A stretch of 64,000 nucleotides of DNA from Chryseobacterium candidae (GCF_004916905.1 NZ_SDLV01000040.1:62001-126000); one strand, 5' to 3'; numbered from the stretch's first letter, positions 23,749-33,701 are shown. Notes: generated by a model not told the origin, from the sequence alone. Program-made: numbers and translations.

Positions 23749-26076
23749 TTACTTAGTCCAGTTAATCTTTGAATGCTGTACATTGTCAGAACTTGTTCCG
23801 ATCATGATATCGAATTCACCTGATTCCCAGTCGTATTTCAAATCTCCGTTGTAAAACTTCAGGTTTTCAGGAGTGATATCAAAAGTTACTTTTTTAGATT
23901 CTCCTTTCTTCAAAAATATTTTCTGGAAGCCTTTCAATTCTTTAACCGGTCTTGTGATACTTCCTACCCTATCTCTGATATACAGCTGAACCACTTCAGC
24001 GCCGTCATAGTTTCCTGTATTCGTTACTGTAACTGATGCCTGAACGGTCTGATTTCCTTTCGCGGTATTAGCGGAAACCGCCATATCGGAGTAATTGAAT
24101 TTCGTATAGCTCAATCCGTACCCGAAAGCATATAATGGTGTATTACATTCGTCCATATAGTTGGAGCGGAATCTTTCATAAGTACATTTGTCTACTTTGT
24201 CCTGACTTAGCGGACGACCTGTATTTTTAGCATTATAATAGATTGGCACCTGCCCTAGGCTTCTTGGGAAAGTCATCGGAAGTTTTCCGGATGGGTTTAC
24301 TTTTCCGAACAGAACATCTGCAATGGCATTTCCTGCTTCAGATCCTGCAAACCAGGCATTCAAGATAGAATCCGGAGTATCTTTTACATTGGTTAATGCT
24401 AAAGGACGGCCTGTGAAAAGAACCATTGCAATCGGTTTTCCGGTTTTCTTTAATTCATTTAATAAATCAACCTGAGACTGAGGAATGGTAATTTCCGTTC
24501 TGGAAGAAGATTCTCCGCTCATTTCTGCAGATTCTCCGATAGCCAGGACAATCACATCTGCTTTGCCGGCAACATCCACAGCTTCTCTTAGCAATTCTTC
24601 TTTGGAACGGTTATCTCTGTCTGTTTTTTTACCGTGAGCTGCATAAATTTCTTCTAACTTGGCATCATCATCTATATTGGCTCCTTTTGCTGATAAAAAC
24701 TTAACTTCCTTTCCATAGTTTGCCTGCAATCCCTGCATCAAAGAAACTGAGGCAGCATGTTTTGTAGCAACACTCCATGTTCCGGCCATATTCATTGAGT
24801 TATTTACCAATGGGCCAATTACAGCAACTGTTCCTGATTTCTTTAAAGGCAATACCTGATTGTCATTTTTTAATAACACCATGGATTGAGCCGCTGCACT
24901 TCTTGCTATATTACGGTTTTCCATATTATAGACTTCCTTTGCTGCCAATTTTGCATCTCCGTGTTTGTATGGATTATCAAATAAGCCTAGATCATATTTT
25001 GCTTCAAGAATTCTTCTTGCCGCCATATCAATTTCAGCCTGTTTCACTTTTCCTTCTTCAAGAGATTTTTTTAGAGTTGTTAAAAAACCTTCTCCCACCA
25101 TATCCATATCAACTCCGGCTTTTAAAGCCAAGGCAGAAACCTGCTGAAGATCTCCCATACCATGGTCTACCATTTCATTGATACCGGTATAGTCTGTTAC
25201 AACGAAGCCTTTGAATTTCCATAGATTTCTTAATACTTCCGTCTGAAGCCATCTGTTTCCTGTTGCCGGTACTCCATCCACTTCATTGAAAGAAGCCATT
25301 ACTGAAGCAACACCGGCATCCACTGCTGCTTTGTAAGGAGGAAAATACTCATTAAACATTCTTACATGGCTCATGTCAACCGTATTATAATCTCTTCCTG
25401 CTTCTCCGGCTCCGTATAATGCAAAGTGTTTTACGCAGGCTAAGATATTGGTTCCGTTAGCAAGGTCTTTCCCCTGATAACCATACACCATGTTTTTAGA
25501 AATTTCACTTCCCAAATAAGGATCTTCACCAGAACCTTCTGATACTCTTCCCCATCTTGGTTCGCGGGAAATATCCACCATGGGAGAGAATGTCCAGTTG
25601 ATTCCGTCCGAAGCAGCTTCTCTGGCTGCTACTCTTGCAGACTGCTGGATAAGATTCATATCCCATGACGCAGCCAATCCTAATGGAATCGGGAAAGTAG
25701 TTTCATAGCCGTGGATCACATCCATCCCGAAAATCATAGGAATTTTCAGACGGCTTTTTTCTACAGCTACTTTCTGAACAGCTTTTATTTTATCTGCTCC
25801 TTTTATATTGAATAATCCGCCTACTAATCCCTGCTCTACTTTTTTTCCAATATCAGAACTCTGTGCCTGTCCTGTAGTGAAATCTCCGGAAGTGGGAAGG
25901 TTCATCTGGCCGATTTTTTCATCCAATGTCATTTTAGATAAAAGATTATCCACAAATGCTTTCTTTTTAGCCTGATACTGAGCTGTCTGATAAGACTGAA
26001 CGGGCTTCGTTATCATTTCCTGAGCGGAAAATACAGGAGCCAATGCTAAGGTGGCGATTACAATTAACTTTTTCAT
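23749..26076 (-). CDS. bglX: GH3 beta-glucosidase (BglX-type)
   Basis: 775 residues with a signal peptide (MKKLIVIATLALAPVFSAQ), so periplasmic. The GH3 N-terminal barrel (about 45-370) has RIPMIFGMDVIHGYETTFPIPLG-like sequence, the KHFALYGAGEAGRDYN loop, and VVTDYTGINEM with the nucleophile Asp. The GH3 C-terminal domain (about 410-640) and a fibronectin III-like domain (about 690-765) follow. It is the last gene of the SusCD operon, 65 bases after the esterase. With the GH144-like enzyme it probably completes breakdown of beta-1,2-glucan to glucose. The substrate is inferred from that partnership. Confidence 0.93.
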   Translation of the reverse strand: MKKLIVIATLALAPVFSAQEMITKPVQSYQTAQYQAKKKAFVDNLLSKMTLDEKIGQMNLPTSGDFTTGQAQSSDIGKKVEQGLVGGLFNIKGADKIKAVQKVAVEKSRLKIPMIFGMDVIHGYETTFPIPLGLAASWDMNLIQQSARVAAREAASDGINWTFSPMVDISREPRWGRVSEGSGEDPYLGSEISKNMVYGYQGKDLANGTNILACVKHFALYGAGEAGRDYNTVDMSHVRMFNEYFPPYKAAVDAGVASVMASFNEVDGVPATGNRWLQTEVLRNLWKFKGFVVTDYTGINEMVDHGMGDLQQVSALALKAGVDMDMVGEGFLTTLKKSLEEGKVKQAEIDMAARRILEAKYDLGLFDNPYKHGDAKLAAKEVYNMENRNIARSAAAQSMVLLKNDNQVLPLKKSGTVAVIGPLVNNSMNMAGTWSVATKHAASVSLMQGLQANYGKEVKFLSAKGANIDDDAKLEEIYAAHGKKTDRDNRSKEELLREAVDVAGKADVIVLAIGESAEMSGESSSRTEITIPQSQVDLLNELKKTGKPIAMVLFTGRPLALTNVKDTPDSILNAWFAGSEAGNAIADVLFGKVNPSGKLPMTFPRSLGQVPIYYNAKNTGRPLSQDKVDKCTYERFRSNYMDECNTPLYAFGYGLSYTKFNYSDMAVSANTAKGNQTVQASVTVTNTGNYDGAEVVQLYIRDRVGSITRPVKELKGFQKIFLKKGESKKVTFDITPENLKFYNGDLKYDWESGEFDIMIGTSSDNVQHSKINWTK

Positions 26077-26141
26077 AAATCTATCTTCTTAAATTATTGT
26101 TTTTATATTTTTTGCTTCAATTTGATGGTTTTACTTTTCAA

Positions 26142-26858
26142 TCATTGGGTGTCATTACTTTTCTTTTTTGAAAGCATCCATTCATACAAAGCAGGATTGG
26201 AATAGGTAGAATCCCATGAGTTATGATTATCATTCGGGAAGATAACCAGTTCTGCCGTAGGGTTTACAGGATGAAGCTTCTGATAAAAATTAAAAGCATT
26301 GGCAGGCAGTACGATATCATCCATTCCGCCATGAAATATTTTCATATTCAAATCTTTAAACTGATGAATATTGGCGGTCATTACCTGATCTGTCGGCGCA
26401 CAGACTGAAGCTACTGCAGCAAACATTTCCGGATGTTCCATGGCCAGTTTCAAAGTTCCCCAGCCTCCCATAGAAAGTCCTGTAAGATAAATGCGGGAAG
26501 CATCAATTGTATATTTTTTCTGAATTTCTTTGATCAGATTATATACGGTAACCGTATCCCACCATGTTCCTTGCGGACATTGAGGTGCCAGAATGGCTAC
26601 AGGTTCTTTGATCAGATTTTTATAGGTAAACGGACTGTGTGCTTTTACCATATCCAGATTAGTTCCCCGTTCTCCTGAGCCATGAAGGAAAACTATTAAT
26701 GGTACATTTCCTTTTGTATTCACGGGGTAATCCAGAATATAAGACATTTTCTCCTGTCTTTTAATTTCTTTATTGAGTTCCGCTTTTATTTCCTGCGCAT
26801 TCAGTTGTAATGAAAACGGCAGCAGTAAAAGAGGGATATGTTTCAGTTTTAGTTTCAT
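26142..26858 (-). CDS. Secreted alpha/beta-hydrolase (esterase, prolyl-oligopeptidase-like)
   Basis: 238 residues with a signal peptide (MKLKLKHIPLLLLPFSLQLNAQ). It has an alpha/beta-hydrolase fold: LIVFLHGSGERG as oxyanion region, TGLSMGGWGTLKLA with the nucleophile Ser, GGMDDIVLPANAF with the Asp, and PNDNHNSWDSTY with the His. It resembles the esterases often annotated as phospholipase/carboxylesterase in Bacteroidetes sugar loci. It lies between the GH144-like and GH3 genes in one operon, so it may remove ester substituents such as succinyl groups from the glucan; that role is inferred. Confidence 0.87.
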   Translation of the reverse strand: MKLKLKHIPLLLLPFSLQLNAQEIKAELNKEIKRQEKMSYILDYPVNTKGNVPLIVFLHGSGERGTNLDMVKAHSPFTYKNLIKEPVAILAPQCPQGTWWDTVTVYNLIKEIQKKYTIDASRIYLTGLSMGGWGTLKLAMEHPEMFAAVASVCAPTDQVMTANIHQFKDLNMKIFHGGMDDIVLPANAFNFYQKLHPVNPTAELVIFPNDNHNSWDSTYSNPALYEWMLSKKKSNDTQ

Positions 26859-26877
26859 ATTGTTATTTAAGTTTTGA

Positions 26878-26903
26878 TTAAAGCCCGTTCCTATTGAATT
26901 ATT
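26878..26903. repeat. Half copy of the GGGCTAAAGCCC repeat
   Basis: AAAGCCCGTTCCTATTGAAT, between the esterase and GH144-like genes, matches the right half of the element seen at 57421-57459. Confidence 0.5.
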
Positions 26904-28290
26904 TTATTCCGTATTTGGCTGACTGGAAGCTTAGTTTTTTTAATCCCTGCTGAATTTCCGGGGCATTCATAAATAACTTCCAAAGGAATCCTGATCTGTA
27001 ATTTTCAATCATAGGAGCTATAGTTCCCTGATCTATTGCCAGATATCTTGGGGTAAACCAATTGTTATAATTGACAGAGGTAGCATCATAAGGACCTGCA
27101 GAACCTATGAATTCAGGTTTTTGAGTATATATAAATCTCAGAAAAGCCATTGATTCTTTTGGTGTGTATGGGAAACTGCTCAATGCAGCTGTAGGAGTAA
27201 TTACTCCATTATCATTGCCAGGCATATGAGCGGTGTATCCTGTGCTTCCATCCTCATTTCTTGTGTAACCGGCAGTCAATCCCCAATAGTTGGGTCCGTA
27301 ACCTTTCCACTGCTTGGGATTTTCAACACAGTATTTATAGTCGATAAGGGTTTGATTTTTATTGATGGCAAAATAGTTTTTCACCAACTTATCCGATAAT
27401 CCTGTCGGATCAAGCCCGATATATGAATATTGTGCCCAGAAAAGGGGGCCGCCGTATTCCTCGGCATAGTTGTGTTTTACATACAGAGGTAATCCGTATT
27501 TTGTTTTGTCTGTAAGGTAAGTTCCATTTCTGGTCCAGCCTTTATAATAGGTTTCGGCATCAATGGAATAAGTAGGTGAAGATGCGGCTAAAATATAAGT
27601 GATCAGACATTCATTATATCCTTCAAGAGGAAAATTCATTTCCCATTGGTAATCCGGTGACCAGTGCCAGTAAAGGACTTTCTCACCTCCTTTGGTATAC
27701 CAGTTCCATTGGATTCCTTTCCATAACCCATCACATTTTGCAGCAAGGGCTTTTTCTTCTGCATTTCCGTTTTTAAAGTATTCACGGATCATCAGTATTC
27801 CTGAAGTAAGGAATGCGGTTTCTACAAGATCACCGCCATTATCTTTTTTCCCGAAAGGAACTGTTTTTCCGGTTTCCCCATTGATCCAATGTGACCAGGC
27901 TCCTTTGTGCCGGTCTGCCTTAGCCAGGAAATCCATGATATGTGTAAGTCTTTTTACCGCTTCTTTTCTCGGAACAAATCCTCTTTCTACTCCTACCAGA
28001 ATAGTTGCCAGCCCAAATCCTGAGCCTCCAGTAGTGATCACGTGCTTATCATTATCCGGATAAATATTGTCTTCATGGTAGCGTTCTCTTCCCAACATGG
28101 AGTTAGGTTCTGCGTAATCCCAGAAATACTTTAAAACATCTTTCTGTACTCTGTCCATCAATTGTTCATCCGTGACATTGCTTTTTACGGCTTCAGTTTT
28201 TCCACCTTCCTGTTTGGCCATTGGAGCATTTTTACAGGAATACACAAAAAATAAAGAAGTGATAGCTATCGATAATACGTTCCTTTTCAT
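26899..28290 (-). CDS. Glycoamylase-like lipoprotein (PF10091), probable GH144 endo-beta-1,2-glucanase
   Basis: 463 residues. The N-terminus MKRNVLSIAITSLFFVYSC is a lipoprotein signal (YSCK). The glycoamylase-like (alpha/alpha)6 barrel shows LKYFWDYAEPNSMLGRER near 55, TTGGSGFGLATILVGVERGF near 88, NGETGKTVPFGKKDNGGDLVETAFL near 143, SPDYQWEMNFPLEGYNE, and YGPNYWGLTAGY. Family GH144 was founded on such a protein, an endo-beta-1,2-glucanase of Chitinophaga, and a Bacteroides operon pairs it with SusCD and a sophorose-active GH3 enzyme. The same set occurs here. The common automatic name glucoamylase is probably misleading. Confidence 0.85.
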   Translation of the reverse strand: MKRNVLSIAITSLFFVYSCKNAPMAKQEGGKTEAVKSNVTDEQLMDRVQKDVLKYFWDYAEPNSMLGRERYHEDNIYPDNDKHVITTGGSGFGLATILVGVERGFVPRKEAVKRLTHIMDFLAKADRHKGAWSHWINGETGKTVPFGKKDNGGDLVETAFLTSGILMIREYFKNGNAEEKALAAKCDGLWKGIQWNWYTKGGEKVLYWHWSPDYQWEMNFPLEGYNECLITYILAASSPTYSIDAETYYKGWTRNGTYLTDKTKYGLPLYVKHNYAEEYGGPLFWAQYSYIGLDPTGLSDKLVKNYFAINKNQTLIDYKYCVENPKQWKGYGPNYWGLTAGYTRNEDGSTGYTAHMPGNDNGVITPTAALSSFPYTPKESMAFLRFIYTQKPEFIGSAGPYDATSVNYNNWFTPRYLAIDQGTIAPMIENYRSGFLWKLFMNAPEIQQGLKKLSFQSAKYGIK

Positions 28291-28365
28291 GAGATCTCTT
28301 TTTATAGGGTTTCTTACTAAAAGAAGAGGAGAACTTTCATTCTCCTCTAATGTTTATGGTTTATT

Positions 28366-29790
28366 TTAATAGCCTGGGTTTTGGACAAAAGCTCCGTTAC
28401 TTTGGTTCATTGCATCCAAAGGAATTGGGAATAACTCATTCTTCCCTGCTTTGAATCCGTAAGGAGCAAGTACGGCAGCTGCCTCACCAGTTCTTACAAG
28501 GTCTACGAAACGATCACCTTCCATAGCAAGCTCTACTCTACGCTCATGCCAGATTGCTTTTCTAAGTGCAGTCTGTGTTGTAGCTGTAGTTCCTGCCAAT
28601 TGAGCTCTTGTTCTTACCTTGTTAAGATTAGCTGTGGCTGTAGCAGTATTACCAAGTTCGTTAGCTGCTTCTGCATTGATTAAAAGAATTTCTGCAAATC
28701 TTAAAATTCTGATATTTTGTTTTGATCCGTAAGCACAAGCGCTATTGTTTAAAGCTTTAGGAAGATATACTTTTTGGTTAAATGTGGTTACAGAATTTGG
28801 ATCTCCCATTGCAATCAAATCACCTTCGGGCGTAGTTTCTCCATTTCTAAGAATGGTAAGTTCTTTTCTTATATCACCAGGTTCAAATGCGTTTTCCAAT
28901 GCCTGAGAAGGTGTAAAGAATCCCCATCCGAATTGGTTTCTTACCCCCTGAACTTCTGCATACTGACTTCCCGCATTTGGATTAAGCTGAGGCGCACAAT
29001 CACAGTTAACTTCAAATACAGATTCTTTTCCAAACTCTCCGGCGATTCTGAATACATGATTGAAATCAGGATCTAGATCATATCCCATTCCTATCAACTG
29101 ATTTGAAGTATCATAAGCCTTTTGCCAGTCTTTCTTGTAAAGATAAACTTTCGACAATAGTCCTAATGCAGCTCCCTTAGTAACTCTTCCCAGATCTGTA
29201 GCTGGATAAGCTTGAGGGAGAATTTCTGCAGCACTGGTAAGATCAGATATAATAAAATTGTAAACCTCGGTTACAGAATTCCTTGGGATATTGTAATTGG
29301 TCTGTACTCCATCAAATATTGGCACACCACCATAAATTCTTACCAAATTAAAATAAAAATAGGCTCTCAACATTTTTGCTTCTGCAACAAGTCTGTTTTT
29401 AAGCGTGGAGTCCATATTTATCTTTGGAACGTTAGTAATAACCTGATTCGCTCTGTTTATTGCCTGCCACTGACCGATCCAATAACTTCTTACACCATCA
29501 TCACTTACCGTAAATGTAAAATTATCATACACATTGATAAAAGACCCATCTCCCGGATTGGATCCTTTTACAACATCATCTGCCGGAACACCATAAATAA
29601 ACTGGTAAGGAAATGCTGAATTTTCCCAGCTTCTTAAAAAGTTATAAACAGCATTAGTTGCCTGCATGGCATCATCCTGAGTCTGGAAAAATGATGTTGC
29701 TTCTACTTCCCCTTCCTCTTTGATATCCAAATAGTTATTGCAGCTGGTTAAAAGAGAAACCATTGCAATTGATAAAAATATTTTTTTCAT
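28366..29790 (-). CDS. SusD/RagB family glycan-binding lipoprotein
   Basis: 474 residues. The lipoprotein signal MKKIFLSIAMVSLLTSCNNY has lipobox LTSC. SusD features follow: TSFFQTQDDAMQATNAVYNFL near 32, IGQWQAINRANQVITNVP near 104, AEMLRAYFYFNLVRIYGGVP (as AEAKMLRAYFYFNLV) near 135, and a C-terminal LRFAEILLINAEAANELG and RVELAMEGDRFVDLVRTG. It binds oligosaccharides on the cell surface as the lid of the SusC channel. It begins 11 bases after the susC stop. Confidence 0.94.
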   Translation of the reverse strand: MKKIFLSIAMVSLLTSCNNYLDIKEEGEVEATSFFQTQDDAMQATNAVYNFLRSWENSAFPYQFIYGVPADDVVKGSNPGDGSFINVYDNFTFTVSDDGVRSYWIGQWQAINRANQVITNVPKINMDSTLKNRLVAEAKMLRAYFYFNLVRIYGGVPIFDGVQTNYNIPRNSVTEVYNFIISDLTSAAEILPQAYPATDLGRVTKGAALGLLSKVYLYKKDWQKAYDTSNQLIGMGYDLDPDFNHVFRIAGEFGKESVFEVNCDCAPQLNPNAGSQYAEVQGVRNQFGWGFFTPSQALENAFEPGDIRKELTILRNGETTPEGDLIAMGDPNSVTTFNQKVYLPKALNNSACAYGSKQNIRILRFAEILLINAEAANELGNTATATANLNKVRTRAQLAGTTATTQTALRKAIWHERRVELAMEGDRFVDLVRTGEAAAVLAPYGFKAGKNELFPIPLDAMNQSNGAFVQNPGY

Positions 29791-29801
29791 TACTTTTCTA
29801 A

Positions 29802-32624
29802 TTAAAATGTTAAATTCATACCAAATGTGTAGATTGCAGAGATAGGGTAAATGTTCTGATCCACTCCCATTTGTACTCTATCTGAATTCAAGATTTCAGG
29901 GGAGAAGCCGTTATACTTAAAGCTTGTCCATGGATTCTGAGCACTTACATATAATCTTAATTTAGTAATAGACATAGATTTGGCAAATGTTTTTGGTAAA
30001 TTATATCCAACCTGGATATTTCTGATTCTGATATAACTTCCATCCTCTACATAAAAACTGCTTGGTAAAATAATTGCCTGATCGTTTGTAACCATAGAGT
30101 ATGAATTTGATGTACCCGCACCATGCCATCTGTTATTGTAGAAATCTAAATCCCAGTTTTCATTTCCATAACGCTGTTCGCGGTTATAGTTATAGATTTT
30201 ATTACCAAATACTCCCTGGAAATCAATAGCGAAGTCAAAGTCATAAATATTCATATTCACTCCAAACCCATAAGATCCTTTTGGAATAGGACTTCCCAGG
30301 AATGTCTTATCTCTTGTATCAATAATACCATTTCCATCTAAATCAGCAAATTTAAATGCTCCGGGTTTTGCTCCATTCTGTGTAGCTGAGGCTGCTACTT
30401 CATCAGCATTTTGGAATACTCCCACAACCTGATATCCATAATAAGACCCTACAGCCTGCCCTTCCTGTAATCTGATAACAGAATTTCCGAATAAACTAGC
30501 TCCTGCTTCTAAATATGAACCGCCATACACTGAAGTAATTTTATTTTTCAACCCTGTATAGTTACCATAAATTCCAAAAGTAATATTTTCATTAATTTTT
30601 GTATTATAGTTTACAGCAACTTCAAATCCTTTGTTATTAAAAGAGTAAGCATTTGTTACATAATCTCTCCAGTTGCTTGCACCGGAAACAGTACCCTGGA
30701 AAATTCCATATACAACATCTTTTGAGTCCTTATTAAAATAATTAGCATCAATTTTTAACTTGTTATTAAATAATGCCATTTCTAAACCTACATCTCCTCC
30801 TGAAGTGGTTTCCCATCCAATAGACGGGTCGATAATCTGGTCGATTGTTGCTGCAGGGTAACCAGTATTTCCGTAATATGCACCTCCATCAATAATTGTT
30901 CTGTTCAGAGTAAACTTTCTTTTCACATTAGGATTCCCAAGTTTACCATAGCTCGCCCTAAGCTTTAAAAGATTAAACAAATTTTGTCCACTCATAAAAT
31001 CTTCTTTTGATATTACCCATCCTGCACTTACTGCTGGGAAAATCTTAAATCTCTCGGTAGAAATCTGTGAAGATCCATCTCTACGAACAGAAGCGTTTAA
31101 AAGATATTTTCCTTTATAGTCGTAATTCAATCTGGCAAAAAGCGATTCTATACGGTATTGGTCCTGATTAAGATCCAGTTTAGGTCTGTCATCAGTATAA
31201 ATCACCAGATCAGTACCATTAAGTATATTTAAAGATTCATTTGTTCCGTCATAATACACTTTCTGAGCAGATGCATATGTTTCAGAATAAGAATTTCTCG
31301 TTCTGGAGAAACCTCCCAAAATCTCTAAATTATGATCTCCAAAATTTTTCTTCCAGGTTAACGTATTGTCCCAAACATAATTTCTATTTCTGGAATCTCT
31401 TGTCACTAGAACCGGATCTTTTTGATCTGATACCGGAACATAATTAAGTCTTGGGGTATATTCATACTTATTTTTATTAGTATTGTCCGTTGTATAGCTG
31501 ATTCTTACAGTAAAATCTTTTAAGAATTTATATTCTGCAAAAATATTATTCAAAAGTCTTTCTTCTCTTATCTGAGAACGAAACATATCCAATTTCGCTC
31601 TTGGGTTTGGTATCGAATATCCGTTGAAAAACTGATAGTCACCAGTCGCAGGGTTCATTGTAGAAAATATAGGAGGCGCAGTATAAGCATCTAGTAAAGG
31701 ATTCTGAGCTACATCACTACGGATTTTTGAAAATGTAAAATTATTACCAATGGTAAGATTATCAGTTATTTTATATGATAAATTTAACTTGGTATTCATT
31801 CTGTTAAACCCACTTCCTGAGTTTATTCCTCTTCCTGCAGCTAAATTTCCTTCATCCTGTAAGTTTCCAATACTTCCATAATAGTTTAATTTTCCGATGC
31901 TTCCTGAGGCCGAAAAATCATTTGCGTTAATGATACTGGTTCTAAAAATCTCGTCAAACCATTTCGTATCTGCAGGATAATTGGCTCTGCTTAAAAATTT
32001 TGTCGGATCAGTATTTCCTTCATTTCTTAGTTTTTCATTATATAGTTCAATATATTGATCCGCATTCGCCATTTCCGGAATATTAGTCACTTTTTTGATT
32101 CCCAAATAAGAATTAAGACTAAAAACAGGCTTCTTACCTCTTCCCGTTTTTGTTTTAATAATTACAGCTCCGTTAGACGCTCTTGCTCCAAAAATTGCTA
32201 AACTGGAAGGATCTTTCAAAACACTCATGGACTCAATATCTTGTGGATTAAGGAAAGATATATCATCTGTAATTGTTCCATCAACAATAAAAACAGTTTG
32301 TCCTGTTAAAGATCCAATACCTCGAATATCCACTCTCGGCGAGCCTCCAGGAGCTCCTGCATTGGTAATATTCACACCTGCAATTTTTCCCTGAACAGAA
32401 CTCATAGGGTTTGAATTCGGTTTATCAGCAAGATCCTTTGCAGAAACAATTCCGATACTTCCTGTAACGTTTTCTTTTTTCTGAGATCCATATCCGATCA
32501 AAACTACTTCCTCGATCTTCTGCTCTTTGGCGGCAGTATCTTTGGGAGTAGTCTGAGCATTGACATTCATACCGAAGTACAGAACAGCAATGAGACATGA
32601 ATACTTTAAATTACTTTGTTTCAT
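29802..32624 (-). CDS. SusC/RagA TonB-linked outer membrane transporter
   Basis: 940 residues with a signal peptide ending MNVNAQ. The TonB-box/plug region is IEEVVLIGYGSQKKENVTGSI near residue 36, with a plug (DIRGIGSLTGQTVFIVDGTI, SVLKDPSSLAIFGARASNGAV) and a long beta-barrel ending TFGMNLTF. It imports oligosaccharides together with the SusD partner. Unlike many SusC proteins it goes straight from signal peptide to TonB box without the roughly 80-residue carboxypeptidase-like N-terminal domain. It is the first gene of a five-gene operon running to bglX. No regulator of SusR, HTCS or sigma/anti-sigma type is adjacent. Confidence 0.95.
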   Translation of the reverse strand: MKQSNLKYSCLIAVLYFGMNVNAQTTPKDTAAKEQKIEEVVLIGYGSQKKENVTGSIGIVSAKDLADKPNSNPMSSVQGKIAGVNITNAGAPGGSPRVDIRGIGSLTGQTVFIVDGTITDDISFLNPQDIESMSVLKDPSSLAIFGARASNGAVIIKTKTGRGKKPVFSLNSYLGIKKVTNIPEMANADQYIELYNEKLRNEGNTDPTKFLSRANYPADTKWFDEIFRTSIINANDFSASGSIGKLNYYGSIGNLQDEGNLAAGRGINSGSGFNRMNTKLNLSYKITDNLTIGNNFTFSKIRSDVAQNPLLDAYTAPPIFSTMNPATGDYQFFNGYSIPNPRAKLDMFRSQIREERLLNNIFAEYKFLKDFTVRISYTTDNTNKNKYEYTPRLNYVPVSDQKDPVLVTRDSRNRNYVWDNTLTWKKNFGDHNLEILGGFSRTRNSYSETYASAQKVYYDGTNESLNILNGTDLVIYTDDRPKLDLNQDQYRIESLFARLNYDYKGKYLLNASVRRDGSSQISTERFKIFPAVSAGWVISKEDFMSGQNLFNLLKLRASYGKLGNPNVKRKFTLNRTIIDGGAYYGNTGYPAATIDQIIDPSIGWETTSGGDVGLEMALFNNKLKIDANYFNKDSKDVVYGIFQGTVSGASNWRDYVTNAYSFNNKGFEVAVNYNTKINENITFGIYGNYTGLKNKITSVYGGSYLEAGASLFGNSVIRLQEGQAVGSYYGYQVVGVFQNADEVAASATQNGAKPGAFKFADLDGNGIIDTRDKTFLGSPIPKGSYGFGVNMNIYDFDFAIDFQGVFGNKIYNYNREQRYGNENWDLDFYNNRWHGAGTSNSYSMVTNDQAIILPSSFYVEDGSYIRIRNIQVGYNLPKTFAKSMSITKLRLYVSAQNPWTSFKYNGFSPEILNSDRVQMGVDQNIYPISAIYTFGMNLTF

Positions 32625-32989
32625 ATAGTTTCAATTTTATTCAAATAAATTCATTTTTTTATGTCTCTAAATAGTGGAGTTATTTAAAATCTCAAAAAAA
32701 GACATTAGCCAAAAATATAAAAAATATCGAACAATGTTAAATTATCTTAAACATTTAAAAATTACCTACTTTCTTTAGATGAAAACTGATAAAATTTAAA
32801 ATTTTATCAATTTATACTTAAAATAATAATCGATTTTAAATCATTTCATTAATAATAAATTAACACTTTTATCCTAAAAATTCACCAAATACAACAGTCA
32901 ATTTAATATTTTGTTAAATTGAGAATAGTAATTACCTTTGGTGCAGTTTTTGAGAAAGCAACTTAGAAAACAGATAACAAAAAAGATCA
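32625..32989. promoter_or_regulatory. Divergent promoter region of the glucan operon and DUF4197 gene
   Basis: A 365-base, very AT-rich gene-free stretch. 32710-32717 reads TATTTTTG on the - strand (possible -7 box for susC, with a leader of about 85 bases). 32933-32940 reads TACCTTTG on the + strand, with TTG about 20 bases upstream at 32911, for the DUF4197 gene. Confidence 0.5.
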
Positions 32990-33661
32990 ATGAAAAAATA
33001 TATCATTGCAGCCGCTCTTATCGTGGGAACCGGTGCATTTATTACCACCAGTGTGCAATCCTGCACCTCATTAGCCACTTCCGACATGGGGCTTTCCATT
33101 ATAAAGAGAATCCTGCTCAATGGTATTGATAAAGGAATGGGTATCTATGGGAACAAAGAAGCATTTCTGCAGAATAATATGGTAGATAAAGCACTTCCTA
33201 AAGAACTGAGAGATATCAATTCTACACTTGAAAAAATAGCACCTTCACTGGTTGCCAAAGAAAGAGATTATATAGCACAGGCAGCAGCTTACACCGTAAA
33301 TACTTCAAAACCTATTTTACAGGATGCTGTAAACAGCCTGAATGCCCAGGATGTAACGAGAATTATGCAGGGTACCACTGCTACACAGATTCTGAAGGAA
33401 AAAACATCCCAGCAGCTTATTGCAGCTATTGCTCCTAAGGTAGATGAAAAGCTGAATGAATATGGAATTGTAAAAACCATCAATACAGCTTTATCCGGAA
33501 GTAATTTTCTGGGCAGCCTCTTAGGGGGAAACAGCAATACTGTCAATTCAGGAGGATTGAGCAAGCTGGCTTCCGAACAGCTGGTCAATGGATTATTCAA
33601 TATCATTGAAGATTATGAGCATCAGAACTCCAAATCTCTCCTGGGACCGTTTGGAAAATAG
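32990..33661 (+). CDS. DUF4197 lipoprotein
   Basis: 223 residues. The start MKKYIIAAALIVGTGAFITTSVQSC is a lipoprotein-like signal (QSCT). DUF4197 features are SIIKRILLNGIDKGMGIYGNKEAFLQN near 37, VDKALPKELRDINSTLEKIAP and ERDYIAQAAAYTVNTSKPILQDAVNSL, ending PFGK. The family is widespread in Gram-negative bacteria and without a known function. A -7 box lies 50 bases upstream. The DUF493 gene follows after 40 bases, probably in the same transcript. Confidence 0.87.
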   Translation: MKKYIIAAALIVGTGAFITTSVQSCTSLATSDMGLSIIKRILLNGIDKGMGIYGNKEAFLQNNMVDKALPKELRDINSTLEKIAPSLVAKERDYIAQAAAYTVNTSKPILQDAVNSLNAQDVTRIMQGTTATQILKEKTSQQLIAAIAPKVDEKLNEYGIVKTINTALSGSNFLGSLLGGNSNTVNSGGLSKLASEQLVNGLFNIIEDYEHQNSKSLLGPFGK

Positions 33662-33701
33662 GAAAAAATTCGTTATATTTATATTATATTAACAATTGCA
33701 G

